Source: Legionella longbeachae (GTDB lineage Bacteria > Pseudomonadota > Gammaproteobacteria > Legionellales > Legionellaceae). From it: a DNA stretch of 64,000 bases. The translations under genes were made by a program, and so were the position numbers. The DNA is taken from contig NZ_RXNW01000002.1 in the NCBI RefSeq assembly GCF_004283175.1, forward strand, positions 124,001 through 188,000, read 5' to 3'. This document shows, piece by piece, positions 40,778 to 50,470 of this stretch. Each line of letters starts with the position of its first letter. Positions within the stretch are counted from its first letter, which is position 1. Under the pieces are notes generated by a model. The model had not been told where the DNA came from and ran no database searches. It was given only the letters and a program-made list of their open reading frames with translations.

Positions 40778-42148
40778 TTAACCTAACAGCGCGCGAATTA
40801 TTCTTAATTTAAGTTGATTATAAGGTTTATATTTAATTGGTGGCTCAAACCAAAAGGATTTTTTCACAATGCTCTTGAAGTGACTAAAGCTTTTAAAGCC
40901 TGCCTCACCATGGTAACTTCCCATCCCGCTTTCCCCAACTCCACCAAAAGGAAGGTTAGAATCACAAATATGCATCAGTACATCATTAATACAACCTCCA
41001 CCGAAAGAAACTTCGTGGATGACTTGGGTTGGCAGTTGCTGATTTTTTCCAAAGACATAAAGTGCTAGGGGACGTGGGCGTGCTTTTAGTTCTTGAAGAA
41101 TGGGTTTTAGTTCTGAAAATGGAATTACCGGTAAAATAGGGCCAAAAATCTCTTCTTTCATAATTTCATCTGTGAAATCCACATCCTTTAGAATAGTTGG
41201 CTCAATGTAATTTTCTGCTTCGATGACTTGGCCACCTACATATACTTTTTGTGGGTCTATAAGTTTTTTCAAGCGCTGTACGTGTTTTTGATCAATAATG
41301 CGTACATAGCTTTCACTATCAATAGGATTCGGGCCTATAATTTTATTGAGTTGGTTTTTTAGCTCTGCTAACAGAGGATGATAGATTGAATCTTCGACAA
41401 GAAGATAATCAGGTGCAATACATGTTTGACCCGCATTTAAAAATTTGCCCCAGACAATGCGCTGCGCGGAAGTTTTCAGATCCGCATCACTAAAAACAAT
41501 ACATGGACTTTTTCCACCTAATTCGAGCGTTACAGGCGTTAGGTGTTCTGCTGCGGCTTTAGCAACAACTTTCCCTACAGCTGTACTTCCAGTAAAAAAT
41601 AATTTATCAAAACGGTGGCTGAGAAGTTCTTGAGTGATTTCAACACCACCTTCTACTACATGAAGATAGTCAGAATCAAAATTTTGATTGATAATTTGAG
41701 CGATTACAGATGATGTATTTTTTGTTAACTCACTGGGTTTAATAATGCTGGTATTTCCTGCAGCTATCGCTGCGACTAAAGGGCTTAAAGTAAGTTGGTA
41801 GGGGTAATTCCATGCTCCAATAATTAATGTAGTCCCATAAGGTTCAGGAAGGATAAAACTTTTCCCAGGTTGATTTACCAATCCTGTTCTTATTTTTATT
41901 GGTTTTGACCATTTGGCGACATATTTAATGGCTTTATCAATTTCATGATATATCAATGCAAGCTCAGTCAAATAGGTTTCAAATTGAGATTTTTTAATAT
42001 CTGCATAAAGAGCTTGAAAAAGTTCTTGTTCTTTTTGCTTGAGAATATCCTTTAATTTTTGCAGTTGCTGCTTTCGGAAAAGAATCTTTTTAGCTTGCCC
42101 TGCCATAGCGAATTTTCTCTGCGCTTCAACAACTGTATGAATATCCAT
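40778..42148 (-). CDS. Aldehyde dehydrogenase, class 3 / fatty-aldehyde type
   Basis: A 456-residue NAD(P)-dependent dehydrogenase that oxidises aldehydes to acids. Signatures: EPYGTTLIIGAWNYPYQLTL and FFTGSTAVGK (cofactor), VTLELGGKSPCIVF with the general-base glutamate, and NAGQTCIAPDY with the nucleophilic cysteine. The short length and AWNYP motif place it with class 3/coniferyl aldehyde dehydrogenases. The last 20 residues (YNQLKLRIIRALLG) could associate with membrane, as in fatty-aldehyde forms. Substrate unknown. Confidence 0.93.
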   Translation of the reverse strand: MDIHTVVEAQRKFAMAGQAKKILFRKQQLQKLKDILKQKEQELFQALYADIKKSQFETYLTELALIYHEIDKAIKYVAKWSKPIKIRTGLVNQPGKSFILPEPYGTTLIIGAWNYPYQLTLSPLVAAIAAGNTSIIKPSELTKNTSSVIAQIINQNFDSDYLHVVEGGVEITQELLSHRFDKLFFTGSTAVGKVVAKAAAEHLTPVTLELGGKSPCIVFSDADLKTSAQRIVWGKFLNAGQTCIAPDYLLVEDSIYHPLLAELKNQLNKIIGPNPIDSESYVRIIDQKHVQRLKKLIDPQKVYVGGQVIEAENYIEPTILKDVDFTDEIMKEEIFGPILPVIPFSELKPILQELKARPRPLALYVFGKNQQLPTQVIHEVSFGGGCINDVLMHICDSNLPFGGVGESGMGSYHGEAGFKSFSHFKSIVKKSFWFEPPIKYKPYNQLKLRIIRALLG

Positions 42149-42325
42149 AAATAGCCGCCAGGGTAAAAGTGATTATAGTTGCAGTAAAAATATCATTTTA
42201 TGCAAATAAAAAAAATTTCGCCATAGGTAATATCCTTTACTTGAATCATGGTGAAGTAAGATAATAGGAGACTCCTTGCATCACTACGACTGTTATTTTA
42301 TTGCTGCGATGCAAGTGAGCTATTT

Positions 42326-43408
42326 TTAATTGGGTTTTATTAAAATCTGATCGCTTTTTGAATACAAAATTTCTTCTTGTATCTCTGTTATTTTTTTTAA
42401 GTATGCTTTTTCTTTATTCCCTTTTTTTTCACATAGTTTTTTTTCTTCGGGTTTCATTCTCAATAAAAGTTGAATGTATTCATCAGTAACTGTCTGCGTT
42501 TCATCAGAAAATGTATCCGATAATGTTCCAGTTGTTACAAGATCAATTAAGACAGGATTTATTGATTTTTGTTTTAGAAAAGAGTGCTGTGAAAAACATG
42601 ATGTGGTTTTAGGCTCAGCTTTTTCTTTAAGATCTCGCAAAACTTCATGCATCATTTTGAGAAAAATAGTTAATCCTTCAATGGGATTAATTTCACCAAT
42701 AGACGTGCGGCGAATAATTTCTAAGCATTGCGGTCTGCAGGTATTTTCTAACACATCATCGAGATCATTAACAAATGAGGGTAACTCGACAGTTGAGTTT
42801 AAGTTATCCAGAAAGTGTGTATTAGACAACAAACTTTTAAGTTTTTCTCCAGTTTCTTTGTTTTGATAGATGGTATTGTCAAGTAATGAAGGAGTGAAGC
42901 TGCTATGACATGCTTCAGTGATGCATCCATCATCGATTGTTCGGCCTCTACCATATTGTAATGTAGTTTGCGTATATGTTGGGAAAAAATATGTTTTATA
43001 ATAAGCAATTAATGTGTAAAAAAACAAATCAACCCGTCGATTCGCATGCTCAATTATTGATGCTTTTGAGAGTGCTAGAAGTTCTTCTGGATCATTTTGT
43101 TTCGTAACTAATTGATCATTTGAATAAGGTAATGAAAGTGCGGCGCTTTGGTTGTCGTTATAACTAAATCTACTGCGTCTTTTGTGTGAAAATTGTTTGT
43201 GTTCTTCTTTTTTTAATTTTTCAAAAAAACTTGAATCGGGTATTTTTGTAGCAGGGCTCAAGGCCATTTTTTTATTTATTTTAGGAATTGGTAATAAATT
43301 ATTTTCGCCTGCGGAAAGGATTGATTGGGAAAAAGCTCGAGAGGATAAAAATGGTTGAGTTTTTTTTTGTGTTATAATTCCCTTATTCATTGTAAAAAAT
43401 CGCTTCAT
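42326..43408 (-). CDS. Hypothetical protein, possible effector
   Basis: A 360-residue protein with no recognised domain, signal peptide or membrane helix. The basic Ser/Phe-rich N-terminus leads to a helical middle (LFFYTLIAYYKTYFFPTY; EGLTIFLKMMHEVLRDLKEKAE). The C-terminus has a glutamate cluster (KITEIQEEIL) followed by a hydrophobic/basic end (QILIKPN), reminiscent of Dot/Icm translocation signals. AGGAGG stands five to eight bases before the ATG at 43408, so the frame extension to 43462 is rejected. Function unknown. Confidence 0.6.
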   Translation of the reverse strand: MKRFFTMNKGIITQKKTQPFLSSRAFSQSILSAGENNLLPIPKINKKMALSPATKIPDSSFFEKLKKEEHKQFSHKRRSRFSYNDNQSAALSLPYSNDQLVTKQNDPEELLALSKASIIEHANRRVDLFFYTLIAYYKTYFFPTYTQTTLQYGRGRTIDDGCITEACHSSFTPSLLDNTIYQNKETGEKLKSLLSNTHFLDNLNSTVELPSFVNDLDDVLENTCRPQCLEIIRRTSIGEINPIEGLTIFLKMMHEVLRDLKEKAEPKTTSCFSQHSFLKQKSINPVLIDLVTTGTLSDTFSDETQTVTDEYIQLLLRMKPEEKKLCEKKGNKEKAYLKKITEIQEEILYSKSDQILIKPN

Positions 43409-43638
43409 CTTAGCCCCTCCTAAAATTATCATTGTGTCATAATCATCATCGAAGTGTTTCAATAATAATCATTGCATAAAGCAGTATAATTTGACAAGAA
43501 CTCTTTTTATTTGGAAAAAGCAAGTGACATAACCCTATATGGATAAAGAAATTAGGGGGCAACGATACAATCCATTTCGATGGATCAATAAAGAGAAAAA
43601 GTTTAGAGCCATATTCTGATTTGTTATCGAGGATTAAA

Positions 43639-44016
43639 TTATTCTCGGTAGGAGATACCCAATATATTTAATCCCCGTTCAATATCATCTGCTACTGACG
43701 GCCTTGATAATAAATATTCGCCGGTGCATTTTGTTAATTCATCCTGCGCAAAATTAAAGGCATCTTCCCATTCATCTTGGCTATAATCGCCACGACCTAA
43801 ATACATTAATGCGACTAAAGTTGCTTGCTGATCGGGACGTAAATCATCAATGTATTCAACTACTTCTTGATATACTGGGTCGTCTTGATGATCAGCCAAA
43901 ACATAAAGTGAGTCCATTTCAGCTGTTTCCTCGGGAAAACTAACTTCTTCCTTAGCTTGAAATTGCCGTGCTTTATCAAGAAGATCACAAATGGTTTCTG
44001 TATCAATATTCAACAT
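43639..44016 (-). CDS. DUF3775 family protein
   Basis: A 125-residue acidic cytoplasmic protein. DDLRPDQQATLVALMYLGRGDY and EWEDAFNFAQDEL, with a C-terminal YLLSRPSVADDIERGL, are the conserved core of DUF3775, a family of unknown role found in proteobacteria. Start ATG at 44016, with AGGGAG upstream. It stands alone. Confidence 0.82.
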   Translation of the reverse strand: MLNIDTETICDLLDKARQFQAKEEVSFPEETAEMDSLYVLADHQDDPVYQEVVEYIDDLRPDQQATLVALMYLGRGDYSQDEWEDAFNFAQDELTKCTGEYLLSRPSVADDIERGLNILGISYRE

Positions 44017-44264
44017 ATTTATCTCCCTTTTCTATATGTTATGGATCACAAACCACTCCCTTAAAATAACAACTATAAGGAGAAGGTGATGCAGCTGTTT
44101 ACTCTCATGAAGAGATATCCTAGGATAAATAAAATATAGTTGATCTAAATTATTTCTGTTATTTTTTAGATGATGTTTTCGACTGGATAAATTGAAGGAC
44201 TACAAAATAATTTTTGGTGCATAAAAAATATCCGAATCCTGACCCACAAAAGTGTAATTTAAAT

Positions 44265-45335
44265 ATGTTAACAAAAAATTTAGTACTTCTACTTTGCCTG
44301 ACTATTTTTTTACCTTGTAAGTTTACCAATGCAGCTCCAGAAGTAATAAAGCAAAAGATTGATCATACAGTAACCGTTTTTATGCAAAATAATAATGTTC
44401 CTGGATTATCCTTAGCCGTACTCAAAGATGGCAAGCCTTTCCTCATTAGAGGGTATGGTTACGCCAATCTTGCAACAAAAACCCCTGTAGATAAAAAAAC
44501 ACTTTTTGGTATTGGTTCGGTTTCTAAAGTAATTACTTCTTTTGCGCTTATGACCTTGGTACAAGAAGGAAAAATGAATTTGAGTGACTCTATCCTGGAC
44601 TATGTGCCTAAAGCTCCCCAGCAATGGCGTAATGTGACTATTATACAATTACTGTCTCATTCCAGTGGTATTCCTCAACATTCCGGGCCACATTTACCTT
44701 GGATAAAAGAATGGAAAGAACTGGCAAAGAAAAATATGCAATTTCAACCTGGAACCGCAGTAGCCTACAATAATTTCGGTTTTGTGGTGTTGGGACGTGC
44801 TATTGAAAATGTAAGTCACCAATCATTAATTGATTATTTATCACACACCATTTTTATTCCTTTAGGTATGAATCATACAGGGTTACCCAACTCACTCTTT
44901 CCACCAAATTTGGCAACAGGATATCAAACTAAAGAGGGACAGATTATTCCCAATCCCAATCAAAAGTCATGGCAGCAGATGGGAGGTTCTGGTGGAGTCG
45001 TATCAAATATCAGTGATATGGCAAAATGGGATAATGCTATGTCTGCAGGAAAAATATTAACACCCGCCGCTTATCGTCAAATGTGGACACCAGTCCGTTT
45101 AACAAACGGGGAACCTGCTGGTAATCAAAACTGGGCTTGGTCTTTAGGATGGCAAGTGTCTTCTATCAATGGCAAGCATCGCGCATTCAAAAATGGGGCT
45201 ATAAGAGGTTACAGCAGTTGGATAGAGCGACATCTTGATGATCATGTGAGCATCATCATTCTCACAAATACTAATCATGTACCATTACAACGACTGGCAA
45301 GACTTATTTTCAATCAAGTGATGAATGCAAAATAA
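44265..45335 (+). CDS. Secreted serine hydrolase, class C beta-lactamase/PBP fold
   Basis: A 356-residue exported protein. The signal peptide (LVLLLCLTIFLPCKFTNAA) is followed by the beta-lactamase family domain. The SxxK nucleophile is in GIGSVSKVITS, the YxN motif in VAYNNFG, and a late HRAFKNGAIRG replaces the KTG-type box. Such proteins include esterases, D-aminopeptidases and penicillin-binding proteins; true beta-lactamase activity is not implied. I use the ATG at 44265 because it begins the signal peptide; the frame opens at a TTG 17 codons earlier. A possible 16-codon leader ORF lies at 44089-44139. Confidence 0.87.
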   Translation: MLTKNLVLLLCLTIFLPCKFTNAAPEVIKQKIDHTVTVFMQNNNVPGLSLAVLKDGKPFLIRGYGYANLATKTPVDKKTLFGIGSVSKVITSFALMTLVQEGKMNLSDSILDYVPKAPQQWRNVTIIQLLSHSSGIPQHSGPHLPWIKEWKELAKKNMQFQPGTAVAYNNFGFVVLGRAIENVSHQSLIDYLSHTIFIPLGMNHTGLPNSLFPPNLATGYQTKEGQIIPNPNQKSWQQMGGSGGVVSNISDMAKWDNAMSAGKILTPAAYRQMWTPVRLTNGEPAGNQNWAWSLGWQVSSINGKHRAFKNGAIRGYSSWIERHLDDHVSIIILTNTNHVPLQRLARLIFNQVMNAK

Positions 45336-45539
45336 TCCCCACCTTATTTTGTGGCAAATAAATTGGATTGATGTAAAAATTGATTTAAAAATAAAAAGTT
45401 GTCTTGAACCGTTCTTATATAGAGGAATGGCTAGAAGTCATTTGCAATAAAATTTATTGATTTATCTATTCCAATAACTATAGTTAATATTATACATACT
45501 ATTTTGAATCAATGGACTTATGCTAAGGAGGGTATTAAC

Positions 45540-45794
45540 ATGAAAAGCTCTAATGAAAATCAAGTATACACACCAAAAGAACACATAGAAGCAGCCGCCA
45601 GTCAATTATTAAAAGAAGGAAAAAAGAAAGTTAATAACCTTTACGAAGAGGGAATTCATAAGGCAACCGATGTGGAAGAGAGCATTAAAGAGTATTCCGA
45701 TCATATATTAAAGAAGATACAAGAAAATCCATTATCTTCTGTTTTGATTGCTGGTGGGATAGGATTTTTATTATCCAAGCTTATGAAAAAATAA
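45540..45794 (+). CDS. DUF883 (ElaB/YqjD-like) tail-anchored protein
   Basis: An 84-residue protein: a charged helical N-terminus (about 1-60, EHIEAAASQLLKEGKKKV) and one C-terminal membrane helix with the family glycine pattern (SSVLIAGGIGFLLSKLMKK). ElaB/YqjD proteins sit in the inner membrane by this tail and associate with ribosomes in stationary phase in E. coli. AAGGAGG precedes the ATG at 45540. The stop overlaps the next start (TAATG), the first link of a yqjD-yqjE-yqjK-like operon. Confidence 0.85.
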   Translation: MKSSNENQVYTPKEHIEAAASQLLKEGKKKVNNLYEEGIHKATDVEESIKEYSDHILKKIQENPLSSVLIAGGIGFLLSKLMKK

Positions 45795-46192
45795 TGGAAG
45801 CTTTCAAACAATTAGAAGCTCTTATTGCAGCAAAAATATCTACTATTAGAACAGTATTGTCTGTATTTCGTCTTGAGGCCAGGTTGGCTGGGCTTAGTGT
45901 TTTTCCTTTATTGTTGAATATATGCATGCTGTTAGTAATATTTATCACTGTGTGGTTAACTGCAATGTTTTTACTAGGATATTTTGTTGCATTGTCTTCT
46001 GAAAGCCTTGTTTTAGCCCTTTTTCTCATTTTACTGCTGAATATAGGGCTATTGCTAGGACTGACTAAATACCTGTCTTATAATTTAACTAATATGAGTT
46101 TTCAAAAAACCAGAGAATATTTTTCACAACAGAGTACTGAGCATGAAAAACTCAAGAAAACAGATCATTGCACAAATTGCTCAGATGGATAA
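45794..46192 (+). CDS. YqjE-like inner-membrane protein (phage holin III superfamily)
   Basis: A 132-residue protein with two long hydrophobic segments (about 33-63 and 68-95, LNICMLLVIFITVWLTAMFLL and LVLALFLILLLNIGLLLGL), flanked by an N-terminal amphipathic helix and a charged C-terminus. This is the layout of YqjE/DUF1469. Function is unknown in the family. Its start overlaps the DUF883 stop, and its 3' end overlaps the next gene by 50 bp. Confidence 0.78.
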   Translation: MEAFKQLEALIAAKISTIRTVLSVFRLEARLAGLSVFPLLLNICMLLVIFITVWLTAMFLLGYFVALSSESLVLALFLILLLNIGLLLGLTKYLSYNLTNMSFQKTREYFSQQSTEHEKLKKTDHCTNCSDG

Positions 46193-46448
46193 AGTGTTGC
46201 AAGGTCAGAAGAAAGAGCTGACGGAGCATAAAGAGTATTTTGTTCAAAGTAAATTAACTCATTATCATTTGGGAGTCGTAGTTCTTATTGCTTCTGCCTT
46301 TTTTATAGGGTGGAAAACCGAACGTAAACAATGGGGCAATAAAGTGATGCAAGTCGTAGAAGAGGTTGGGACTTTGGCTTTTCTTAACTATTTCAAAAAA
46401 ATGTTATTCCTTCTTTTAAGTAATAATCAAGAAGATGAATCCAAGTGA
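46143..46448 (+). CDS. YqjK-like small membrane protein
   Basis: A 101-residue protein: a charged helical N-terminus (RKQIIAQIAQMDKVLQGQKKELTEH), one membrane helix (LGVVVLIASAFFIGWKTE) and a second weak hydrophobic stretch (FKKMLFLLLS). By position and layout it corresponds to YqjK in the yqjCDEK cluster, though sequence identity is low. It overlaps the previous gene by 50 bp and converges on the YheT-type hydrolase, with 22 bp of overlap at their 3' ends. Confidence 0.65.
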   Translation: MKNSRKQIIAQIAQMDKVLQGQKKELTEHKEYFVQSKLTHYHLGVVVLIASAFFIGWKTERKQWGNKVMQVVEEVGTLAFLNYFKKMLFLLLSNNQEDESK

Positions 46449-47398
46449 TCTTTCAAAAAAAATGGGATGCGCTCTTCTAACCAGTATCGAGTGTTTTGCG
46501 CAATAAACCCTACATGCCCTCCATACTGGCTTATCTCTAAAAGAATATCTGATGATAATTCATGAAGCTTTGGAATTACATCAGGGGTCATAAAAGGGTC
46601 ATCTAAAGCATGAATAATCAATGTAGGTGTTGTTATATTCCATAGGTATTGCCTTGAACTTGATTTCTGGTAGTACTCATGAGCACTCGAAAAACCATTT
46701 AATGGGGCTGTAATTTGTTCATCTAACTCATACAGTGTTTTTATGGACAGTAATGTTTGTTTCGTAAGTGTCAGCTGATGATTGATGATATTTAATTTTT
46801 GTAAAAAAAGATTTCGCAATCGCTCCAATAAGTGGGTTTGATAGACCCGAGAAAATCCTTTATTTATCTTTTGAACGGCAGTGTTTAGTTGAAAGGGCAC
46901 AGAAACTGCAACAGCTGTATCAATTAAAGATTGTTGGCCTGTTTCTCCTAACCATTTGAGGAGTATGTTACCACCTAATGAAATTCCAACCACAGCTTTT
47001 TTTGTTGCAGGTTCTCGCAATTTTAATTGACTTAGAACATAAGCAAAATCGCTCGTATCACCTCCATGGTAAAAACGCGGCAAACGATTAGGGCCATTTG
47101 CTCCTCGAAGATTCATTAAAACGGCTCGGTAGCCAGATCTATTGAATGAATTAAATAAACTGGCAACGTATGCTGAATTGATACTACCGCCTAATCCATG
47201 CAGTAGAATAATTAATGGGGAATGGTTATTTAAATTGCCCGTACTCCAGGCCAAATCAATAAAATCACCATCCGGTAACTCAACGCGCTCACAAAAATTG
47301 ACAGGGGCTTGTAATCGATTTGTAAAAGTTCGAAACAGAGTTTGCCCATGCTGATTTTTAAGCCATTTAGCAGGCTTAAATTCACTATTAATGATCAT
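46427..47398 (-). CDS. YheT-type alpha/beta hydrolase
   Basis: A 323-residue cytoplasmic hydrolase close to E. coli YheT: WLKNQHGQTLF, VELPDGDFIDLAW, ILLHGLGGSINSAY, the nucleophile in VGISLGGNILLKWL, the acid in HALDDPFM and the histidine in YGGHVGFI. The family is thought to hydrolyse carboxyl esters; the physiological substrate is not known. The ATG at 47398 fits the family start; the frame continues to a TTG at 47461. It converges with the yqjK-like gene. Confidence 0.88.
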   Translation of the reverse strand: MIINSEFKPAKWLKNQHGQTLFRTFTNRLQAPVNFCERVELPDGDFIDLAWSTGNLNNHSPLIILLHGLGGSINSAYVASLFNSFNRSGYRAVLMNLRGANGPNRLPRFYHGGDTSDFAYVLSQLKLREPATKKAVVGISLGGNILLKWLGETGQQSLIDTAVAVSVPFQLNTAVQKINKGFSRVYQTHLLERLRNLFLQKLNIINHQLTLTKQTLLSIKTLYELDEQITAPLNGFSSAHEYYQKSSSRQYLWNITTPTLIIHALDDPFMTPDVIPKLHELSSDILLEISQYGGHVGFIAQNTRYWLEERIPFFLKDHLDSSS

Positions 47399-47645
47399 GC
47401 CCTGTTTTTTCCGAAAAATTGATAGTGTGTCTCTAATAGTTAAGTATAAAAGAGTACTCAAAATAAATAAATAATGATCATACCAGGCAAGAGTTTCAGA
47501 TAGAGTGCCGATACTAAAATTTCTTTTTTAATTTCAATGCCTTAATTTAAAAAAAATTAATTTTTTTCAACATGGTTATTGTGTTACGATTATCTAATTA
47601 TTTTGTGGATATTCCTATTCAAAGTGAATATATAGGGGAGTTTGG

Positions 47646-48755
47646 ATGCAAGTAAAAGCAGCAGTGGCCTTTGAGATTGGGAAGCCATTAGCAATCGAAA
47701 TGGTTGAATTAGAAGGCCCCAAACAAGGTGAAGTTCTTATTGAAATTAAGGCAACCGGTGTTTGCCACACAGATGCCTTTACTTTATCCGGTGCTGATCC
47801 AGAGGGTATTTTTCCGACGATTTTAGGCCATGAAGGTGCGGGTGTTATTGTTGAGGTTGGTCCTGATGTAACTTCTCTAAAGCCAGGGGATCATGTCATC
47901 CCTCTGTATACTCCTGAATGTCGCCAATGTGACTATTGTCTTTCGCAGAAAACAAATCTTTGCCAGGCTATTCGGTCAACACAAGGTCAGGGACTAATGC
48001 CTGATGGAACAAGTCGCTTCAGTCTTAATGGTAGAAAATTATTTCATTATATGGGGACTTCAACTTTTGCAAATTATACTGTTTTACCTGAAATTGCAGT
48101 GGCAAAAATCCGTAAAGATGCGCCTTTTGACAAGGTGTGTTATATCGGATGTGGTGTGACCACCGGCATCGGCGCTGTACTCTATACCGCCAAAGTTACT
48201 CCAGGAGCGCGAGTTATTGTTTTTGGTTTGGGTGGTATTGGGCTTAATGTAATTCAAGGTGCTCGGATGGTTGGAGCAGAACAAATCGTTGGCGTTGATA
48301 TTAACCCCAAACGTCAGGCTTTAGCTCAAAAGATGGGGATGACCGATTTTGTTAATGTCCAGGAAGTTGGTGATGATTTAGTGGCACATCTTGTAGAGCT
48401 TACTAAAGGAGGGGCTGATTATAGTTTTGAATGTGTTGGTGATGTAAAACTGATGCGCCAAGCTCTTGAATGTTGTCATAAGGGTTGGGGGATCTGCACA
48501 ATTATCGGAGTTGCTGGAGCAGGACAGGAGATTTCAACCCGACCATTTCAGTTAGTTACCGGAAGGGTATGGAAAGGCTCAGCATTTGGGGGGGCACGAG
48601 GTCGCACCGATGTTCCTAGAATTGTCGATTGGTACATGGATGGAAAGATTAACATAGATGATTTAATTACTTATGTTTTACCGATAGAACAAATTAATAA
48701 TGCCTTTGATTTAATGCATAAAGGTGAATCTATTCGAACAGTTCTCACTTTTTAA
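47646..48755 (+). CDS. adhC: S-(hydroxymethyl)glutathione dehydrogenase (class III ADH)
   Basis: A 369-residue zinc enzyme that oxidises the formaldehyde-glutathione adduct to S-formylglutathione with NAD. Catalytic zinc ligands are in GVCHTDAFTLSG and GHEGAGVI. The structural zinc site is CRQCDYC...NLC. Further signatures are the class III TSRFS region, GCGVTTGIGAV, and Rossmann GLGGIGLNVIQGA. AGGGGAG precedes the ATG. It is followed 19 bp later by fghA, the next enzyme of the pathway. Confidence 0.96.
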   Translation: MQVKAAVAFEIGKPLAIEMVELEGPKQGEVLIEIKATGVCHTDAFTLSGADPEGIFPTILGHEGAGVIVEVGPDVTSLKPGDHVIPLYTPECRQCDYCLSQKTNLCQAIRSTQGQGLMPDGTSRFSLNGRKLFHYMGTSTFANYTVLPEIAVAKIRKDAPFDKVCYIGCGVTTGIGAVLYTAKVTPGARVIVFGLGGIGLNVIQGARMVGAEQIVGVDINPKRQALAQKMGMTDFVNVQEVGDDLVAHLVELTKGGADYSFECVGDVKLMRQALECCHKGWGICTIIGVAGAGQEISTRPFQLVTGRVWKGSAFGGARGRTDVPRIVDWYMDGKINIDDLITYVLPIEQINNAFDLMHKGESIRTVLTF

Positions 48756-48774
48756 TCTTTGTTGAGTTGAATAA

Positions 48775-49623
48775 ATGACTATTGATCTAATCGAAGAGCA
48801 CTATTGTTTTGGAGGTATTCAACGGGTTTACGCACATCAATCTTCAGTAAATCATTGTATGATGCGTTTCGGAATTTTTTTGCCACCACAAATACACACA
48901 CAATGTGTTCCTGTCTTATATTGGTTGTCTGGATTAACGTGTACAGAACAAAATTTTATTACTAAATCGGGTGCACAACGTATGGCTGCTCAATTAGGCC
49001 TTGCATTGGTTACTCCTGATACCAGTCCTCGAGGAGTTCACTTGCCAGGAGATCAAGATAGTTATGATTTTGGAATCGGGGCTGGTTTTTATGTGGATGC
49101 AACGCAAGATCCATGGGAAAAATACTATCAAATGTCCACTTATGTGTGTGAGGAGTTACCTAATTTACTCCAGCGATATTTCCCTCTTGACGAACAAGCA
49201 TGTGGTATTTTTGGACATTCAATGGGAGGGCATGGAGCCTTAACTTTGGCTTTTAAAAACCCAAAAAAATACCGTTCGGTTTCTGCATTTTCTCCTATTT
49301 GTGCCCCTACTCAATGTGCATGGGGACAAAAAGCCTTTACTGGTTATTTGGGTGAAGATGAGGAACAATGGAGGGGGTATGATGCGTGTCATCTCATTGT
49401 AGAAAGGGGATGGCCACATAAAAAGATATTAATAGATCAGGGAACTCAAGACCCTTACTTGCAAGAACAATTAAAACCTGAGCTATTTCAGCAGGCCTGC
49501 TTGAATGCTTCAGTTGATCTTAATTTACGGATGCAGGAAGGTTATGATCACAGTTACTATTTTATTGCGAGTTTTATTGAAGAACATTTAACTTTTCATG
49601 CTTCACTACTAAAAGGCAATTAG
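48775..49623 (+). CDS. fghA: S-formylglutathione hydrolase
   Basis: A 282-residue esterase-D-family enzyme that splits S-formylglutathione into formate and glutathione, completing formaldehyde detoxification started by adhC. Signatures: YWLSGLTCTEQNFI, the nucleophile in GIFGHSMGGHGALT, the acid in DQGTQDPYL and the histidine in YDHSYYFIASFI. Length matches FrmB/FghA (about 278). It forms a two-gene operon with adhC; no frmR-like repressor is adjacent. Confidence 0.95.
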   Translation: MTIDLIEEHYCFGGIQRVYAHQSSVNHCMMRFGIFLPPQIHTQCVPVLYWLSGLTCTEQNFITKSGAQRMAAQLGLALVTPDTSPRGVHLPGDQDSYDFGIGAGFYVDATQDPWEKYYQMSTYVCEELPNLLQRYFPLDEQACGIFGHSMGGHGALTLAFKNPKKYRSVSAFSPICAPTQCAWGQKAFTGYLGEDEEQWRGYDACHLIVERGWPHKKILIDQGTQDPYLQEQLKPELFQQACLNASVDLNLRMQEGYDHSYYFIASFIEEHLTFHASLLKGN

Positions 49624-49897
49624 CTTGCTCTTCCCGATGTTTAGTGGGGGTATCAATAATCAAGAAGAAACTTAAATGAGTCAAAGAATCCATTGAGTTG
49701 TTGCTTAGGTTATTTTTCTTAGTTGCATTATTGCGTCCTTTACGGATTTTTTCATTGGCAAATAATATTGCAGGGTATCACGTGGCAATGTGAGTCAGTG
49801 ACATTGCATGTATTGTGTCATATGAATCGTACTATGATGTTTATTGCAGCGGCAAAAATAAGGCTGGTAGTTCCTATGCGGTATTCTTTATTGCAAT
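49624..49897. other. Intergenic region between fghA and tag
   Basis: A 274-bp gap between convergent genes. It contains a dyad GCAATGT-9 nt-ACATTGC near 49782-49804 and no strong T-run terminator. A plus-strand 84-codon frame here reads into tag and looks random. Confidence 0.35.
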
Positions 49898-50470
49898 TCA
49901 GACATTATGATTTTTACAAAAGCAATCAACTAAATGATCGTTTACCATGCCAATCGCTTGCATATACGCATACATAATTGTAGAGCCTACAAAGCTCATC
50001 CCTCTTTTTTGCAAATCTTTGGATAAAGCATCTGATTCGGGTGTTGTTGCGGGAACCTCTTGCATACTATGGGGATAATTAATCTTTGGACTTCCATTTA
50101 CAAACTGCCAAACATAATTATCAAAAGAAGTAAATTTTTGTACGATTTCGAGAAATACCCTGGCATTTTTGCGAGCTGAAAAAACTTTAAGTCGATTGCG
50201 GATTATACCAGGATCAGTGAGTAAACTTTTTAACTCCTCATCCGTCATATGGGCCACAGCGTGAGGATCAAATTGTTTAAATGCACTACGGTATGTTTCG
50301 CGGCGTTTGAGGATTGTTTCCCAACTTAAACCTGCCTGTGCACCTTCGAGAATAAGCATTTCGAAATGTTTTTGATCCTCATGAACTGAGATACCCCATT
50401 CTGTATCATGATAATGCTCATAATAAGGTTTGTTGATTCCAACCCAAGGACAGCGTTTCATAGCGGACAT
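49898..50470 (-). CDS. tag: DNA-3-methyladenine glycosylase I
   Basis: A 190-residue base-excision repair enzyme that removes 3-methyladenine. Signatures: RCPWVG and YYEHYHDTEWG at the start (zinc cysteine and histidine, base-binding residues), FEMLILEGAQAGLSWETILKRRETYR, GIIRNRLKV, and RGMSFVGSTIMYAYMQAIGMVNDHL containing the C-terminal zinc histidine and CF. The start may be ATG at 50470 or three codons later (MKRCPW). It is divergent from prfC. Confidence 0.95.
   Translation of the reverse strand: MSAMKRCPWVGINKPYYEHYHDTEWGISVHEDQKHFEMLILEGAQAGLSWETILKRRETYRSAFKQFDPHAVAHMTDEELKSLLTDPGIIRNRLKVFSARKNARVFLEIVQKFTSFDNYVWQFVNGSPKINYPHSMQEVPATTPESDALSKDLQKRGMSFVGSTIMYAYMQAIGMVNDHLVDCFCKNHNV

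Noticed and set aside
49723-49977. 84-codon plus-strand frame between fghA and tag
   Set aside because: It has no ribosome-binding site or known similarity and overlaps the tag gene on the opposite strand.
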